Source of the DNA: Pontixanthobacter rizhaonensis
Lineage (GTDB): Bacteria; Pseudomonadota; Alphaproteobacteria; Sphingomonadales; Sphingomonadaceae
Assembly (NCBI RefSeq): GCF_012972675.1
Contig: NZ_JABCRE010000003.1
Coordinates: 434,001-498,000, forward strand
Direction of reading: 5' to 3'
DNA: 64,000 bases
The notes beneath the pieces are model-generated. The model was given only the letters and a program-made list of their open reading frames with translations, searched no databases and was not told the origin of the DNA. This document shows positions 47,095 to 57,360 of this stretch, piece by piece; position 1 is the first letter of the stretch, and each line of letters starts with the position of its first letter. The position numbers and the translations under genes were made by a program.

Positions 47095-48182
47095 CTTTCT
47101 GGTACGACAGCAGAAAAAGCAGCGCCGCCAATCCATTTGGGGCCCGCGAGACCCATCACCTTAAACAATTTCCCCATTTGATCATCTGCCACCAATCGGT
47201 GAAGCGCCGCATCAATATCGGCTGCGTGTTGCGGTGCCCGCTGTGCCAGATGCTTCGCGCGTGTTTCAATACCAAGGCCGCGCAGCCAATCGCCTTGAGT
47301 GGCCGTGCCAATATGCCGGACCCCGCGTGACTTTGCGATTTGGGCCAATGTTCCAAAATCGACCAAGGCGGTGAGATCGGCGGTACCGGGCGCATCAAAA
47401 GGCGATACTTTTTCATGGCTTTGTACAGCTTGGAAGGTCGACCCGGCCTGCAATTCCGTATGGCCATAATCGATGAATAGCGCGGCACCGCCCTGCTGTT
47501 CCAACCGGCCCGCTACCTCAAATAATATCGCGGCGGCCGCCGGGCAGGTTTCCAGAATCGTACCCTCTGCCGCGTCCTTCCAGCCCGCCGGCACTGCTGC
47601 ATCCATGGGCTGATCCCCAGCGACGAAGATGAAGTCATCACCGCCAAGACCGACCAACCGTTCCCGCCAGCCGCTGGCCATGCGGACCAATTGGCGGATC
47701 GGCAATGCATCAAGAAATTCATTGGCAACCAACAGCATTGGACCATCGGTGGGCAGAGACGAAAGGTCATCATGCCACAAAGCGCCCGGCACCGCCTTCA
47801 GCTGGATATCTTTCAGCGTGCCGGATGTTTCGATAAAATGTACTGCGGGTTCAAGGCCATAATTGCGCGCTGCCCTAAGCGCGTCCTGCGCAAGTGTACC
47901 GCGCCCCGGTCCCAATTCGACATAATATACCGGTTCTTCGCGGCCCGCATTGATCCACATATCCGCCAGCCACAAGCCGATTAGTTCACCGAACATCTGG
48001 CTGATTTCCGGGGCCGTGATGAAATCCCCCGAAACCCCGTCGCCCAGCCCAATAGGATCTTTAGCCGCGTAATAGCGCGCGTTGCTTTCGCCCATAAATT
48101 GGGCGAGCGACATCGGACCCGTATTCTGGATCAGTCGGCGGAAGATGCTTCCCAAATCGTCAGTCGGTTCCGAAATTGGCAC
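47091..48182 (-). CDS. MidA/NDUFAF7-family SAM-dependent methyltransferase
   Basis: 363 aa. GDFITAPEISQMFGELIGLW and VYYVELGPGRGTLAQDAL (SAM-binding) identify the family whose mitochondrial member NDUFAF7 methylates an Arg of the complex I NDUFS2 subunit. A complex I assembly role in this bacterium is inferred. The GTG at 48182 is 18 nt after the lgt stop; the two are neighbours in many alphaproteobacteria. Confidence 0.9.
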   Translation of the reverse strand: MPISEPTDDLGSIFRRLIQNTGPMSLAQFMGESNARYYAAKDPIGLGDGVSGDFITAPEISQMFGELIGLWLADMWINAGREEPVYYVELGPGRGTLAQDALRAARNYGLEPAVHFIETSGTLKDIQLKAVPGALWHDDLSSLPTDGPMLLVANEFLDALPIRQLVRMASGWRERLVGLGGDDFIFVAGDQPMDAAVPAGWKDAAEGTILETCPAAAAILFEVAGRLEQQGGAALFIDYGHTELQAGSTFQAVQSHEKVSPFDAPGTADLTALVDFGTLAQIAKSRGVRHIGTATQGDWLRGLGIETRAKHLAQRAPQHAADIDAALHRLVADDQMGKLFKVMGLAGPKWIGGAAFSAVVPES

Positions 48183-48200
48183 AATAAAGCCGCTTTGCTG

Positions 48201-49067
48201 TTAGGCACCGCTGCCGCGCGGCGGCTTGCGCATAGACCATAGCACCAAGCCAATACCAACAATTATCATCGGTATCGACAGCCATTGCCCCATCGACAAG
48301 CCGGTCGATTGGGCAAATTCGGTCAAATGCGCATCAGGTTGACGGAAAAACTCGTTGATAAACCGGGCAAGACCCATCCCGAATGTGAAAGTGCCCACCA
48401 GCATACCTGTGCGGAACCGCGCGCCAGTGCGCCAGAATAAATAGAGCAATACCATCAACAGAAGCAGCCCTTCTAGGCCGGCTTGATAAAGCTGCGAGGG
48501 ATGCCGTGCGATGTCCCCGCCATCCGGAAATACCATCGCCCACGCCACATTGGTTTCGCGGCCCCACAATTCGCCGTTCACAAAGTTGGCAAGACGGCCA
48601 AGGAGCATTCCCATTGGGACATTGACCGCGATGTAATCGCACACTCTCAAAAATTTCAGATCACCCTGACGGCAAACAAATGCGATAGCCACCAACACGC
48701 CAAGAACGCCGCCGTGGAAGCTCATTCCGCCGTCCCACAGGCGCAGCAATTCCCAAGACACGAAACCGTCGCCTTCAAATCCGACAAAAAGTTCCGGCTT
48801 GTAAAACAGCGCATAACCCAGCCTACCGCCGAGAATGACACCCAGAGTACAATAGAAAAACAGGTCGTCCACGTGCCGCTGGGCCATCGGCGCCCCGGGG
48901 GCTTTGATCATCTTGGAAACGTGCCAATAGGCAAAAAGAATTCCGCCCAGATACGCCAGCGAATACCAGCGCAGCAAAAAAAAGCCCAGATCGATGCCCG
49001 GTGTCAGGCCCAAATCAGCCCATTGGATCGGTGTAGCTGCCGCGGATACGGCCAATAGTGACAGCAA
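48201..49067 (-). CDS. lgt: Prolipoprotein diacylglyceryl transferase
   Basis: 288 aa, seven-span inner-membrane enzyme that attaches diacylglycerol to the lipobox Cys of prolipoproteins, the first step for the several lipoproteins seen in this window. GVILGGRLGYALFY and MLLGRLANFVNGELWGRE carry the conserved Arg and the Lgt signature, and SFHGGVLGVLVA is also typical. TTG at 49067 is chosen because AAGGGG lies 8 nt upstream. It is followed by midA with an 18-nt gap. Confidence 0.95.
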   Translation of the reverse strand: MLSLLAVSAAATPIQWADLGLTPGIDLGFFLLRWYSLAYLGGILFAYWHVSKMIKAPGAPMAQRHVDDLFFYCTLGVILGGRLGYALFYKPELFVGFEGDGFVSWELLRLWDGGMSFHGGVLGVLVAIAFVCRQGDLKFLRVCDYIAVNVPMGMLLGRLANFVNGELWGRETNVAWAMVFPDGGDIARHPSQLYQAGLEGLLLLMVLLYLFWRTGARFRTGMLVGTFTFGMGLARFINEFFRQPDAHLTEFAQSTGLSMGQWLSIPMIIVGIGLVLWSMRKPPRGSGA

Positions 49068-49252
49068 GTGCCTAACCCCTTAAGTACCTTGATGAAGGTC
49101 TAGATTCTGTGGGGAACAATTGAGTGAAATCGATCATTCCATGGGAGCTATTGGCATAGGCAGTCTTGGAGGGGAAGTCTGCTCTTCACTAAGTTTCACG
49201 TTTCAACGCCCGAGCAAACGGGCAGAACGTTATTGAGAGGATACTAAAAAAG

Positions 49253-50953
49253 ATGCCCACACAGTTGGACACCACCCTTACCGCCATTATGGACACATTG
49301 GTTCAGCCAGGAATGCCGTTTGAAACTGTTCCGCACGAACAGTTTGGCCAGCAACTGCCAGCTTTTAAAAATGCACCCCCTAGCCTCGCCCATTATTTCG
49401 CACATTATTGCAACGAGCATAAAGACCTGACCTTCTTGGTCGATGGTGATCTGCGCCTGACTTTCGGTGAATGTTATGCCGCTGCGACCCACGTCGCTGC
49501 GGGCTTAGCGCAAACGCATGGGATCAAAAAAGGCGACCGGGTCGGCATAGCGGCTCGCAACTCTGCCAATTGGATCATCTCCTATATGGGTATCATCATG
49601 GCGGGCGGCTGTGCGACATTGCTCAACGGCTTCTCCATCGGTGAAGAACTTGCCGACGCCATCAATCTGGCAGAATGTACGGTGGTACTGGCGGATGAAG
49701 GCCGGGCAAAACGGATCGAAGGCAATGAACATTGTGCCAAGATCGTGCTGTTCGGTCATGATGGCGATCCATCAGAAGGGCTGGCCTCAACCTGGGCTGA
49801 TGGTGATACCGCCATGGCAATGCTTGGCGAGTTGGGCCCTGATGATTTGGCGACCATTCTCTACACTTCCGGTTCAACCGGTGCTTCAAAAGGAGCATGG
49901 TCCGATCATCGCGGCGTAATGGCTGGAACCATGAGCTACATTGCGCAAAGCGCGATGGCCAAGATATTGCTCACCCAGCAAGGCAATGAACCTACAGAGC
50001 AACCCTGCGCGCTGATCGCCGTGCCACTGTTCCACGTAACCGGGGAAGTACCGTTATTCCTGCAAAGCTATGGCATCGCCCGTAAGCTGGTGATGATGCC
50101 GAAATGGGATGCGCTTGAGGCACTGCGCCTGATGGAAGCGGAGAAAGTCAGCTATTTCGTCGGAGTTCCGCTGATGAGCTACGAAATCGCCACTCACCCG
50201 GAACGCGGCAATTTCGATCTGACTGCTTGTAAGAGTTTCGCAGCAGGCGGCGCGCCGCGCCCGACAGATCACGTTACCAAGATTAAAGACGCCTTCCCCG
50301 AAGGATTCCCGCTGCTCGGTTACGGTTTGACAGAAACAAACGGTGTTGGTTGCGGCAACTTCAATGAAAACTATCTCGCCAAACCAGGCAGCACCGGCAA
50401 AGCCAGTCAGCCTATCGTAGAAATCGCCATTCTGGATGATGATGGCAATAAACTCCCGCAAGGGACCATGGGAGAAGTATGCTTCCGCACCGTGGCCAAT
50501 TTCCGCGGCTATTGGAAAAATGATCAAGCAACCGAAGCTGCCTTCACCAAAGATGGCTTTTTCCGCACCGGCGACCTCGGATATCTCGACGAGGATGAGT
50601 ATCTGTTTATCGTTGACCGCAAGAAAGACATCATCATTCGCGGCGGCGAGAACATCACCTGCATCGAAGTTGAGGCGGGTATCTACGGACATGAAGGCAT
50701 CGCCGAATGTTCCGTGTTTGGTATACCGGACGAACGGATGGGTGAAGTCCCTGCCGCAGTGTACTACATGAAAGAAGGCCAATCGATGACACCGGGCGAT
50801 GTCCGCGAATTTATGCTGACCAAGCTCGCCCCGTTCAAAGTGCCGCTCGTCGAGCATATTTGGCAATCAGATACAGCTTTGCCGCGACTAGGTACGCAAA
50901 AGATCGACAAGCGCACAGTTCGGACTATGTTTGCAGGCGATCTGATCGCGTAA
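49253..50953 (+). CDS. AMP-forming acyl-CoA synthetase (ANL family)
   Basis: 566 aa. ATP loop ILYTSGSTGASKGAWSDHRG near residue 205, core LLGYGLTETNGVGCGNF near residue 355, and hinge IVDRKKDIIIRGGENITCIE near residue 460. The C-terminal Lys is in LGTQKIDKRTVRTMF. It forms CoA thioesters of a carboxylic acid, probably a medium or long fatty acid; the substrate cannot be fixed. GAGAGGA lies upstream of the ATG with 10 nt spacing. glnD follows 31 nt later but is unlikely to be functionally related. Confidence 0.9.
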   Translation: MPTQLDTTLTAIMDTLVQPGMPFETVPHEQFGQQLPAFKNAPPSLAHYFAHYCNEHKDLTFLVDGDLRLTFGECYAAATHVAAGLAQTHGIKKGDRVGIAARNSANWIISYMGIIMAGGCATLLNGFSIGEELADAINLAECTVVLADEGRAKRIEGNEHCAKIVLFGHDGDPSEGLASTWADGDTAMAMLGELGPDDLATILYTSGSTGASKGAWSDHRGVMAGTMSYIAQSAMAKILLTQQGNEPTEQPCALIAVPLFHVTGEVPLFLQSYGIARKLVMMPKWDALEALRLMEAEKVSYFVGVPLMSYEIATHPERGNFDLTACKSFAAGGAPRPTDHVTKIKDAFPEGFPLLGYGLTETNGVGCGNFNENYLAKPGSTGKASQPIVEIAILDDDGNKLPQGTMGEVCFRTVANFRGYWKNDQATEAAFTKDGFFRTGDLGYLDEDEYLFIVDRKKDIIIRGGENITCIEVEAGIYGHEGIAECSVFGIPDERMGEVPAAVYYMKEGQSMTPGDVREFMLTKLAPFKVPLVEHIWQSDTALPRLGTQKIDKRTVRTMFAGDLIA

Positions 50954-50984
50954 TGCAGAAGTAACTTAGCCGGAAAGAACAGCC

Positions 50985-53744
50985 TTGAACCAAGCAAAAA
51001 TCCCCAAACAGCGCGCGATCATTGACAGACGCGCGCTGGCTGGGGAGATTTCCTCTCTGGTAGATGAATACGGTGAGAAAGCGCGTGGTGCAATTGTTGC
51101 CCTGTTGCGTGACGCGCTGGAGGCTGGCCGCGCAGAACTGGCCAAGCGCCTGGCAGAGAAGCCCGCTTCCGGGCACGAATGTTCAGGCGGCCAAGCGTTC
51201 CTCGTCGATCAGCTTGTAAGGCTGCTTTATGACCATGTGACACAGCATGTGTTCCCTTCTGCCAACCGATCGAAAAACGAGCGTATCGCGGTCATGGCTG
51301 TGGGCGGATATGGCCGTGCGGAAATGGCACCGCATTCGGACGTAGACATTGCCTTCCTCACCCCGGCCCGGCGAACACCGTGGTGCGAACAGGTGATCGA
51401 GGCGATGCTCTATTTCCTTTGGGATATGGGCCTTCAGGTTGGGCATTCGAGCCGTACACTGGATGAAATGGTGCGGATGGCCAAAGAAGACCTGACCATT
51501 CGGACCGCCTTATTGGAAGGCCGGTATTTGTGGGGTGACCGCGAGCTCTATGACGAGTCTGCCCGCCGTTTCTTCACCGAAGTCGTGCATGGAACCGAGC
51601 GCCAATATATATCGGAGAAGCTGGCCGAGAGAGATGCGAGGCACAAGCGGATGGGAGATAGCCGTTATGTGGTCGAACCCAATGTCAAAGACGGCAAAGG
51701 CGGCTTGCGCGATCTTCACACTCTCTATTGGATTGGCAAATATATTCACAAAGTCCGTAGCGCTGCCGACTTGATTGAAGTGGGTCTGTTGACCAAGCAG
51801 GAATATAAGTCATTCCGCCGCGCGGAGGCCTTTCTGCTCGCGGTGCGTTGTCACTTACATATCTTGACCGGACGGGCGGAAGACCGGCTTACATTCGACT
51901 TACAGCGCGAAATAGCGACGCGGATGAATTTCGCGGATCGGACCGGTAAAAGTTCGGTCGAACGCTTCATGCAGTTTTACTTCATACAAGCCAAACGCGT
52001 GGGCAGCCTTACCGGGATATTTCTTGCCCATATTGACGATCAATTTGCCAAAAAACGCAGCCGCAAAGGGTTCCTTGCGGCCTTCACTGCCAAAGCCAGA
52101 ACGCATAAAGGTTACCAGGTGTTTGGCGGAAAGATCGGTGTGCCCGGCGATGATTGGTTCCGCGATGATCCCGTCCGTCTGATAGAAATCTTCCAAATCG
52201 CAGAGGAGGAGGGAATTGAGATCCATCCTGATACCATGCGGCAAATTGATCGCGACGCGGTGCATATTAAAGGGCCGATCCGCAAAGATCCCAGAGCCAA
52301 CGCATTGTTCTTGCAATTACTCGCTGGAAGAAACGACCCCGAAACCGTTCTGCGATGGATGAATGAAGCCGGTGTTTTCGGGAAGTTCGTGCCTGATTTC
52401 GGCCGGGTAAACTCGCAAATGCAGTTCGATATGTATCATCACTATACGGTTGATGAGCATACAATCCGCGCGATCGGCCTGCTCAGCCGAATTGAAAAGG
52501 GTGAGCTCACAGATGATCACCCACGCGGTGCCAGATTAATCCACCGCGTTGCTTCCAGACGTGCCATTTATGTCGCTGTCCTGCTGCACGATATTGCCAA
52601 AGGCAGGGGCGGCGACCATTCCGTATTGGGCGAACAAGTCGCCTATGAATTGTGCCCGCGCTTCGGATTGACCAAGGGTGAAACAGCAATGGTCGCATGG
52701 CTTGTGCGTGCCCATTTGCTGATGAGCGCAACCGCCTTCAAACGGGATTTGGCCGATCCCAAAACGATCGAAGATTTTGTCGGGCAAGTCCAAAGCCAGG
52801 AACGCCTGCGTAATCTTATGCTTCTGACCGCCGTAGACATTCGCGCAGTTGGCCCTGGTACTTGGAATAGCTGGAAGGGGCAGTTGCTCGGCGAGCTATA
52901 TGATGTGTCGCAAGAACGCTTGCGCCTCGGCCATGTCCGGCATGGCCGCAGCGAACGGATTGCTGCCACAAAAGCTCTGGTCCGTGAGCAGCTGGGCGAC
53001 AGAGCCCATCTGATCGACGAGTATGGTGATATCTACACCGACTCTTATTGGCTGGCCGAAACTGATGATGTGATCGCCCGGAACATCGTCCAATATTCTG
53101 TAGCCCAGTCACTAGGCGAACAGCTATCCATCCACTGCGAGTATGAAGAAGAACGCGGCGCTACTCTGGTGAGCGTGATTGCCGCTGATCATCCCGGCCT
53201 ATTCTACCGGATCGCTGGCGGCATCCATTTGGCCGGTGCGAACATCATTGACGCGCGTATTCACACTATGCGCAATGGCTGGGCAGTCGATAATTTCCTG
53301 ATCCAAGACCCTGTCGGTGCACCGTTCTATGAAGCCAGTCAGCTGGAGCGGATCAAAACGGCAATCAGCGACGCATTGGCCAATCGCGTGGAATTGGCAC
53401 CAAAGCTTGCAAAGCGGCCTTTGCCAATCAGCCGGTCTAAAGCTTTCAATATCCAGCCGCGTGTGATTTTTGATAATAGTGCATCGAACAGATTTACGGT
53501 GATCGAAGTCAATGCCCGTGATCGCCCAGCCTTGCTGAACCGGCTGGCCCGCGCTCTGTTTGAAAGTCAGCTAATCGTTCATTCTGCACATATCACTGCC
53601 TATGGCGAACGTGCTGCCGATACATTTTATGTGACCGACCTGATGGGCGAGAAGATATCCGCCACAGAGAGGTTGGAAAACATCGAAGCAGAACTGCTTG
53701 ATGCGGCTAGCGATAGTCGTCAGGCAGAGCTGGAAAGCGCTTAG
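50985..53744 (+). CDS. glnD: [Protein-PII] uridylyltransferase/uridylyl-removing enzyme
   Basis: 919 aa sensor of glutamine that adds or removes UMP on PII proteins to control nitrogen assimilation. The nucleotidyltransferase domain has AVGGYGRAEMAPHSDVDIAF (about residue 105), the HD domain LLHDIAKGRGGDHSVLGEQV (about 525), and two ACT domains close the protein (DHPGLFYRIAGGIHLAG and ARDRPALLNRLARALFESQ). TTG at 50985 is the only fitting start, with GGAAAG 8 nt before it. glnB/glnK and ntr genes are not in the window. Confidence 0.95.
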   Translation: MNQAKIPKQRAIIDRRALAGEISSLVDEYGEKARGAIVALLRDALEAGRAELAKRLAEKPASGHECSGGQAFLVDQLVRLLYDHVTQHVFPSANRSKNERIAVMAVGGYGRAEMAPHSDVDIAFLTPARRTPWCEQVIEAMLYFLWDMGLQVGHSSRTLDEMVRMAKEDLTIRTALLEGRYLWGDRELYDESARRFFTEVVHGTERQYISEKLAERDARHKRMGDSRYVVEPNVKDGKGGLRDLHTLYWIGKYIHKVRSAADLIEVGLLTKQEYKSFRRAEAFLLAVRCHLHILTGRAEDRLTFDLQREIATRMNFADRTGKSSVERFMQFYFIQAKRVGSLTGIFLAHIDDQFAKKRSRKGFLAAFTAKARTHKGYQVFGGKIGVPGDDWFRDDPVRLIEIFQIAEEEGIEIHPDTMRQIDRDAVHIKGPIRKDPRANALFLQLLAGRNDPETVLRWMNEAGVFGKFVPDFGRVNSQMQFDMYHHYTVDEHTIRAIGLLSRIEKGELTDDHPRGARLIHRVASRRAIYVAVLLHDIAKGRGGDHSVLGEQVAYELCPRFGLTKGETAMVAWLVRAHLLMSATAFKRDLADPKTIEDFVGQVQSQERLRNLMLLTAVDIRAVGPGTWNSWKGQLLGELYDVSQERLRLGHVRHGRSERIAATKALVREQLGDRAHLIDEYGDIYTDSYWLAETDDVIARNIVQYSVAQSLGEQLSIHCEYEEERGATLVSVIAADHPGLFYRIAGGIHLAGANIIDARIHTMRNGWAVDNFLIQDPVGAPFYEASQLERIKTAISDALANRVELAPKLAKRPLPISRSKAFNIQPRVIFDNSASNRFTVIEVNARDRPALLNRLARALFESQLIVHSAHITAYGERAADTFYVTDLMGEKISATERLENIEAELLDAASDSRQAELESA

Positions 53745-53828
53745 TCGGAACTGGATTGCGTTTTACACATTTGTGACTAAAGGGACGCGCGGAATCAACT
53801 CCGGTTACCCCCTTTAGGAGAGACAATC

Positions 53829-56141
53829 TTGAAAACCACACCATCGAAGGGCACGCTTGCGTTGCTCGGCGCAGGCATGATCATGGCCCCCCAGATCGCC
53901 TATGCGCAAGATACCGCCACACCCCAAGACGACGCAGCTGAGAGCACAAGCGCCTTGGATAGCCTCGACATTATCGTTGTGACCGGCACCAAGTCCCGCA
54001 ATGCTGAAGATGTGCAAGATGTGCCGCTGGCAGTAACTGCATTTAACGCAGCAAGCCTCGATGCGCTCAAAGTTCGCGACGTGGAAAGCCTGTCTTACTC
54101 GGCACCAAACGTATCGCTCGACCAGATCGGTACATCACGCGGCACCGCCAACTTCTCTATTCGCGGCCTGGGCATCAACAGCTCGATCCCGTCAATTGAT
54201 CCTACTGTTGGTGTATTTGTCGATGGTGTTTACCTCGGCTTTAATGGCGGCGTTGTGTTCGACCTGTTCGATCTCGACAGCGTTGAAATTCTGCGCGGCC
54301 CGCAAGGCGTCTTGTTCGGCCGCAACGTCACCGGCGGTGCAGTGCTGATCAACACCGGCAATCCCACCGAAGAATTTCAGGGCAAATTCCGCGCGGCTGT
54401 TGACGGCCCGTTCGTGGATGACGGCCGTGGCGGCGCAAACTACACTGTCAGCGGTGTAGTTTCGGGCCCGATCATTGAAGACACGCTGCTGTTCAAAGTT
54501 GGCGCGTATTACAACAATGACGATGGCTATTTCACCAACCTGTTTGATGGCGAGAATTTCGGCGCTGCCGAAACCAAGATTTTCCGCGGTGCCTTGGAAG
54601 GGCGCTTCGGTGACCTCACTATTACAGGTAAACTTGATTATTTCGAAAGCGACGGCGACGGACCAGCTGGTCAAAACCGCGGTCAGTTTGACCGGGAAAG
54701 CTTCGATTTCTCAATCAACAATCGCGGCGGCTATGCCAATGAAATCTGGACCGGTAGCATCACGACCGAACTGGATATCGGCCCTGGTACATTGACCAAC
54801 GTGTTCGGATATCGCGATTATGCGGCTACGACAGACGCTGATATCGACTCCCTTCCGGTAACCATTTTCCATTCCAACACGGAAACCGAGCAGGATCAGA
54901 TTTCGAACGAGCTGCGCTATGCAATGGACTTCGACAACGTCCAGCTGACAGTCGGCGGCTTCTTCTTCGATCAGTCGATCGCCTATACAGAAAACCGCCT
55001 CATCCCATCCGCACCGGCGACCTTCTGGGGCGGCGGCCAGCAGGATCACCAAGTGTTGGGCGCTTTTGCATCGGGTCAGTTCAACCTGACTGACGCATTG
55101 AGCGTAATTGCCGGTATCCGGTGGAGCCGGGAAGAAAAAGATGCAGGCGTCACTTATGTACGCCCGCGCCCCGCGTGTTCGGTTATACAAGGGACCTGCC
55201 CAACGTCCGGCACGAACCCGTTCATCGCTGGGGAAAGTAACGGCTTTACCGACAGCGAAAGCTGGTCAAACTGGTCGCCTAAACTGGGCCTCCAATACGA
55301 GTTTGACGATGGTCAGATCTACTCGCACTGGACCCGCGGATACCGTTCCGGCGGCTATAACTTCCGTATCACGAACGTCGCTTTGTTTGAAAATGTCGTT
55401 TTGCCCGCCACCGGCGGCAACTTCGCATTCGATGAAGAGAAGGTCGATAACTACGAAATCGGCGGTAAGTACCAGACATTTGACGGTGCGTTCACTATCA
55501 ACGCGGCTGCCTACGTGACCAAGATCAACGATATGCAGCGTGAAGTGAACCAAAGCTCTATCCCTGAAGGCGTCTCTCAGTTCATTTTGAACACTGCCGA
55601 TGCGACGATCTTTGGCTTCGAAGCAGAAGCACGGATGCGCGTCTCGGACGGTTTGCTGTTCACCGCCAATATCGGGATTATCGATGCCAATTATGACGAA
55701 GTCCGGTTCGATATCTCCAGCGACGGCATGATCGACGCGGCAGATGAAGCGCTGTCATTGCCACGCGTACCGCCTGTCACTTGGGGCGTCGGCGCAATTC
55801 ACGAATTGGATCTTGGCAACAGCTCCGTCGTGAGCCGCGTCAACCTGCAATATCGTGACGAGTTCGCCTACACCGACAACAATTTCGGTTTCGTTCAGGA
55901 CCGGACTCAGCTCGATCTGAACGTGACGTGGAATACACCCGTCGAAGGTTTGGCATTCTCTATCTACGGTAAGAACATGCTCGACCAAGTTACCGTTGGC
56001 GGTGATACCCAGCTTCCATTCGGAACAGGGGCATTCTCCAACGGTGTAAACCGGCCATTCGACCCTTCACCAGCTGCGGGCACCTTCTCGCCGCTGAGCA
56101 AAGGCCGTCAGGTTGGCGCGGAAGTGACTTTCGAGTTCTAA
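53829..56141 (+). CDS. TonB-dependent receptor
   Basis: 770 aa outer-membrane receptor. The signal peptide ends IAYAQD; the plug domain begins DIIVVTGTKSRNAEDVQDVP (TonB-box-like start) with VLFGRNVTGGAVLINTGNPT, and a 22-strand barrel follows, ending in GAEVTFEF with the terminal Phe of outer-membrane barrels. The ligand is unknown; many sphingomonad members take up plant or marine compounds rather than iron. TTG at 53829 has TTTAGGAGAGA upstream. A strong terminator follows. Confidence 0.92.
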   Translation: MKTTPSKGTLALLGAGMIMAPQIAYAQDTATPQDDAAESTSALDSLDIIVVTGTKSRNAEDVQDVPLAVTAFNAASLDALKVRDVESLSYSAPNVSLDQIGTSRGTANFSIRGLGINSSIPSIDPTVGVFVDGVYLGFNGGVVFDLFDLDSVEILRGPQGVLFGRNVTGGAVLINTGNPTEEFQGKFRAAVDGPFVDDGRGGANYTVSGVVSGPIIEDTLLFKVGAYYNNDDGYFTNLFDGENFGAAETKIFRGALEGRFGDLTITGKLDYFESDGDGPAGQNRGQFDRESFDFSINNRGGYANEIWTGSITTELDIGPGTLTNVFGYRDYAATTDADIDSLPVTIFHSNTETEQDQISNELRYAMDFDNVQLTVGGFFFDQSIAYTENRLIPSAPATFWGGGQQDHQVLGAFASGQFNLTDALSVIAGIRWSREEKDAGVTYVRPRPACSVIQGTCPTSGTNPFIAGESNGFTDSESWSNWSPKLGLQYEFDDGQIYSHWTRGYRSGGYNFRITNVALFENVVLPATGGNFAFDEEKVDNYEIGGKYQTFDGAFTINAAAYVTKINDMQREVNQSSIPEGVSQFILNTADATIFGFEAEARMRVSDGLLFTANIGIIDANYDEVRFDISSDGMIDAADEALSLPRVPPVTWGVGAIHELDLGNSSVVSRVNLQYRDEFAYTDNNFGFVQDRTQLDLNVTWNTPVEGLAFSIYGKNMLDQVTVGGDTQLPFGTGAFSNGVNRPFDPSPAAGTFSPLSKGRQVGAEVTFEF

Positions 56142-56163
56142 TCTGCGGATCATTAAAACAGAT

Positions 56164-56191
56164 AAGGGGCGCCTACGGGTGCCCCTTTTTT
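56164..56191 (+). terminator. Intrinsic terminator after the TonB receptor gene
   Basis: AAGGGGC (56164-56170) pairs with GCCCCTT (56181-56187) around a 10-nt loop, followed by a run of six T (56186-56191). It lies 23 nt after the stop. Confidence 0.85.
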
Positions 56192-56199
56192 GTTGGTGC

Positions 56200-56667
56200 T
56201 CAATCTTCCGCAGTTAGCAATAACAAGGCGATTTTCCGGTCATCGAACCCCACAAAAGCCCATTCAAAAGTAGCCGCGGAAATGGGATTCCAGCCAATAT
56301 CCAGCCGGTTGGTTAAGATGGTACGATAAGATGGATTAAAGCTTGAGCTAAAATCGGCGTAGCACTGCGAAGCGCGGCTTTCGCCTAACCACTCGGTCGA
56401 TGAGAATACCATATTGTTACACAGCGCATCGCAAAATGCAGCCCGTGCAGAACGTGGCGCCGCTTTGTCAGCAGTATCGTCGAGCATTTCCCAATTCATA
56501 CCGATTGGAGAGAGGCCGAGTGACTCAACAAGCGTGTCTGCCAGTTCCGTATGATTGCTTAACGCACTACCCAACATACGCGCTTCGAACAGTACTGTAG
56601 CCTGGCTTTCCAGCGGTTCGCGCCAGACTGCGATAAACTGGCTCAGCCTATCAAGCTCGGCACTCAC
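56200..56667 (-). CDS. Protein of unknown function coupled to yggS
   Basis: 155 aa, soluble, without signal peptide. The GTG at 56667 overlaps the TGA of yggS (GTGA), so translation is coupled. The protein has four Cys, helices such as MLGSALSNHTELADTLVESL, and a C-terminal part that reads FEWAFVGFDDRKIALLLLTAED. No domain is recognised. The context places it with PLP homeostasis, which is only a hint. Confidence 0.75.
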   Translation of the reverse strand: MSAELDRLSQFIAVWREPLESQATVLFEARMLGSALSNHTELADTLVESLGLSPIGMNWEMLDDTADKAAPRSARAAFCDALCNNMVFSSTEWLGESRASQCYADFSSSFNPSYRTILTNRLDIGWNPISAATFEWAFVGFDDRKIALLLLTAED

Positions 56668-57350
56668 CCGCCCACCGGCTTCCGCGCGCCAAACAGAGCG
56701 GTACCAACCCGAATATGCGTTGCACCCTGCATAATCGCGGTATCATAATCACCGCTCATACCCATACTCCTGCCGGGCAAACCGTGATCACGTGCAAGCT
56801 TATCCATAAAGGCAAAAAACGGAGCCGGTTCGATGTCGGATGGAGGAATACACATTAAGCCCGCAATGGGAATCTCCGCATCGCGGACCTGAACGATAAA
56901 GGCTGGCAGCTCAGAAATCGCGCATCCGCCCTTCTGCTCTTCATCGCCAATGTTCACCTGAATGAAGCAGGGGACGCGGCGTCCCGCTTTGTCCATTGCC
57001 TTGCGAAGAGCCTTCAGCAGGCTGGGCCGGTCAAGCGAATGGATATAATCGAACAGAGCAACTGCCTCTTCCGCTTTGTTGGATTGCAATTGCCCGATCA
57101 AATGTAATTCTACATCCGGATAGCTATCGCGTAACTCAGGCCACTTGCCCTCTGCCTCCTGCACGCGGTTTTCACCGAAAACACGCTGGCCTTGTTCCAA
57201 TAACGGCAAGATACTGTCTGCCGGATGGGTCTTGCTCACAGCGATCAGCGTGATGTCTTCTGCTTCACGGCGCGCGATCTTGGCCACTTTTGCCAGCTTG
57301 GCGCGCACGGTTTCCAACGGAGTATCGTCAAGGGAAGCTGTATTGTCCAT
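56664..57350 (-). CDS. YggS-family PLP homeostasis protein
   Basis: 228 aa, single-domain TIM barrel that binds pyridoxal phosphate without enzymatic activity and keeps free PLP balanced. LIAVSKTHPADSILPLLEQG holds the PLP Lys, FGENRVQEAEGKW the next block, LIGQLQSNKAEEAVALFD and SMGMSGDYDTAIMQGATHIR and VGTALFGAR close the barrel. Length is normal for this family. It is divergent from the thiE-like gene (22-nt spacer) and its stop overlaps the unknown gene downstream. Confidence 0.94.
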   Translation of the reverse strand: MDNTASLDDTPLETVRAKLAKVAKIARREAEDITLIAVSKTHPADSILPLLEQGQRVFGENRVQEAEGKWPELRDSYPDVELHLIGQLQSNKAEEAVALFDYIHSLDRPSLLKALRKAMDKAGRRVPCFIQVNIGDEEQKGGCAISELPAFIVQVRDAEIPIAGLMCIPPSDIEPAPFFAFMDKLARDHGLPGRSMGMSGDYDTAIMQGATHIRVGTALFGARKPVGG

Positions 57351-57360
57351 AATGCTCCGC

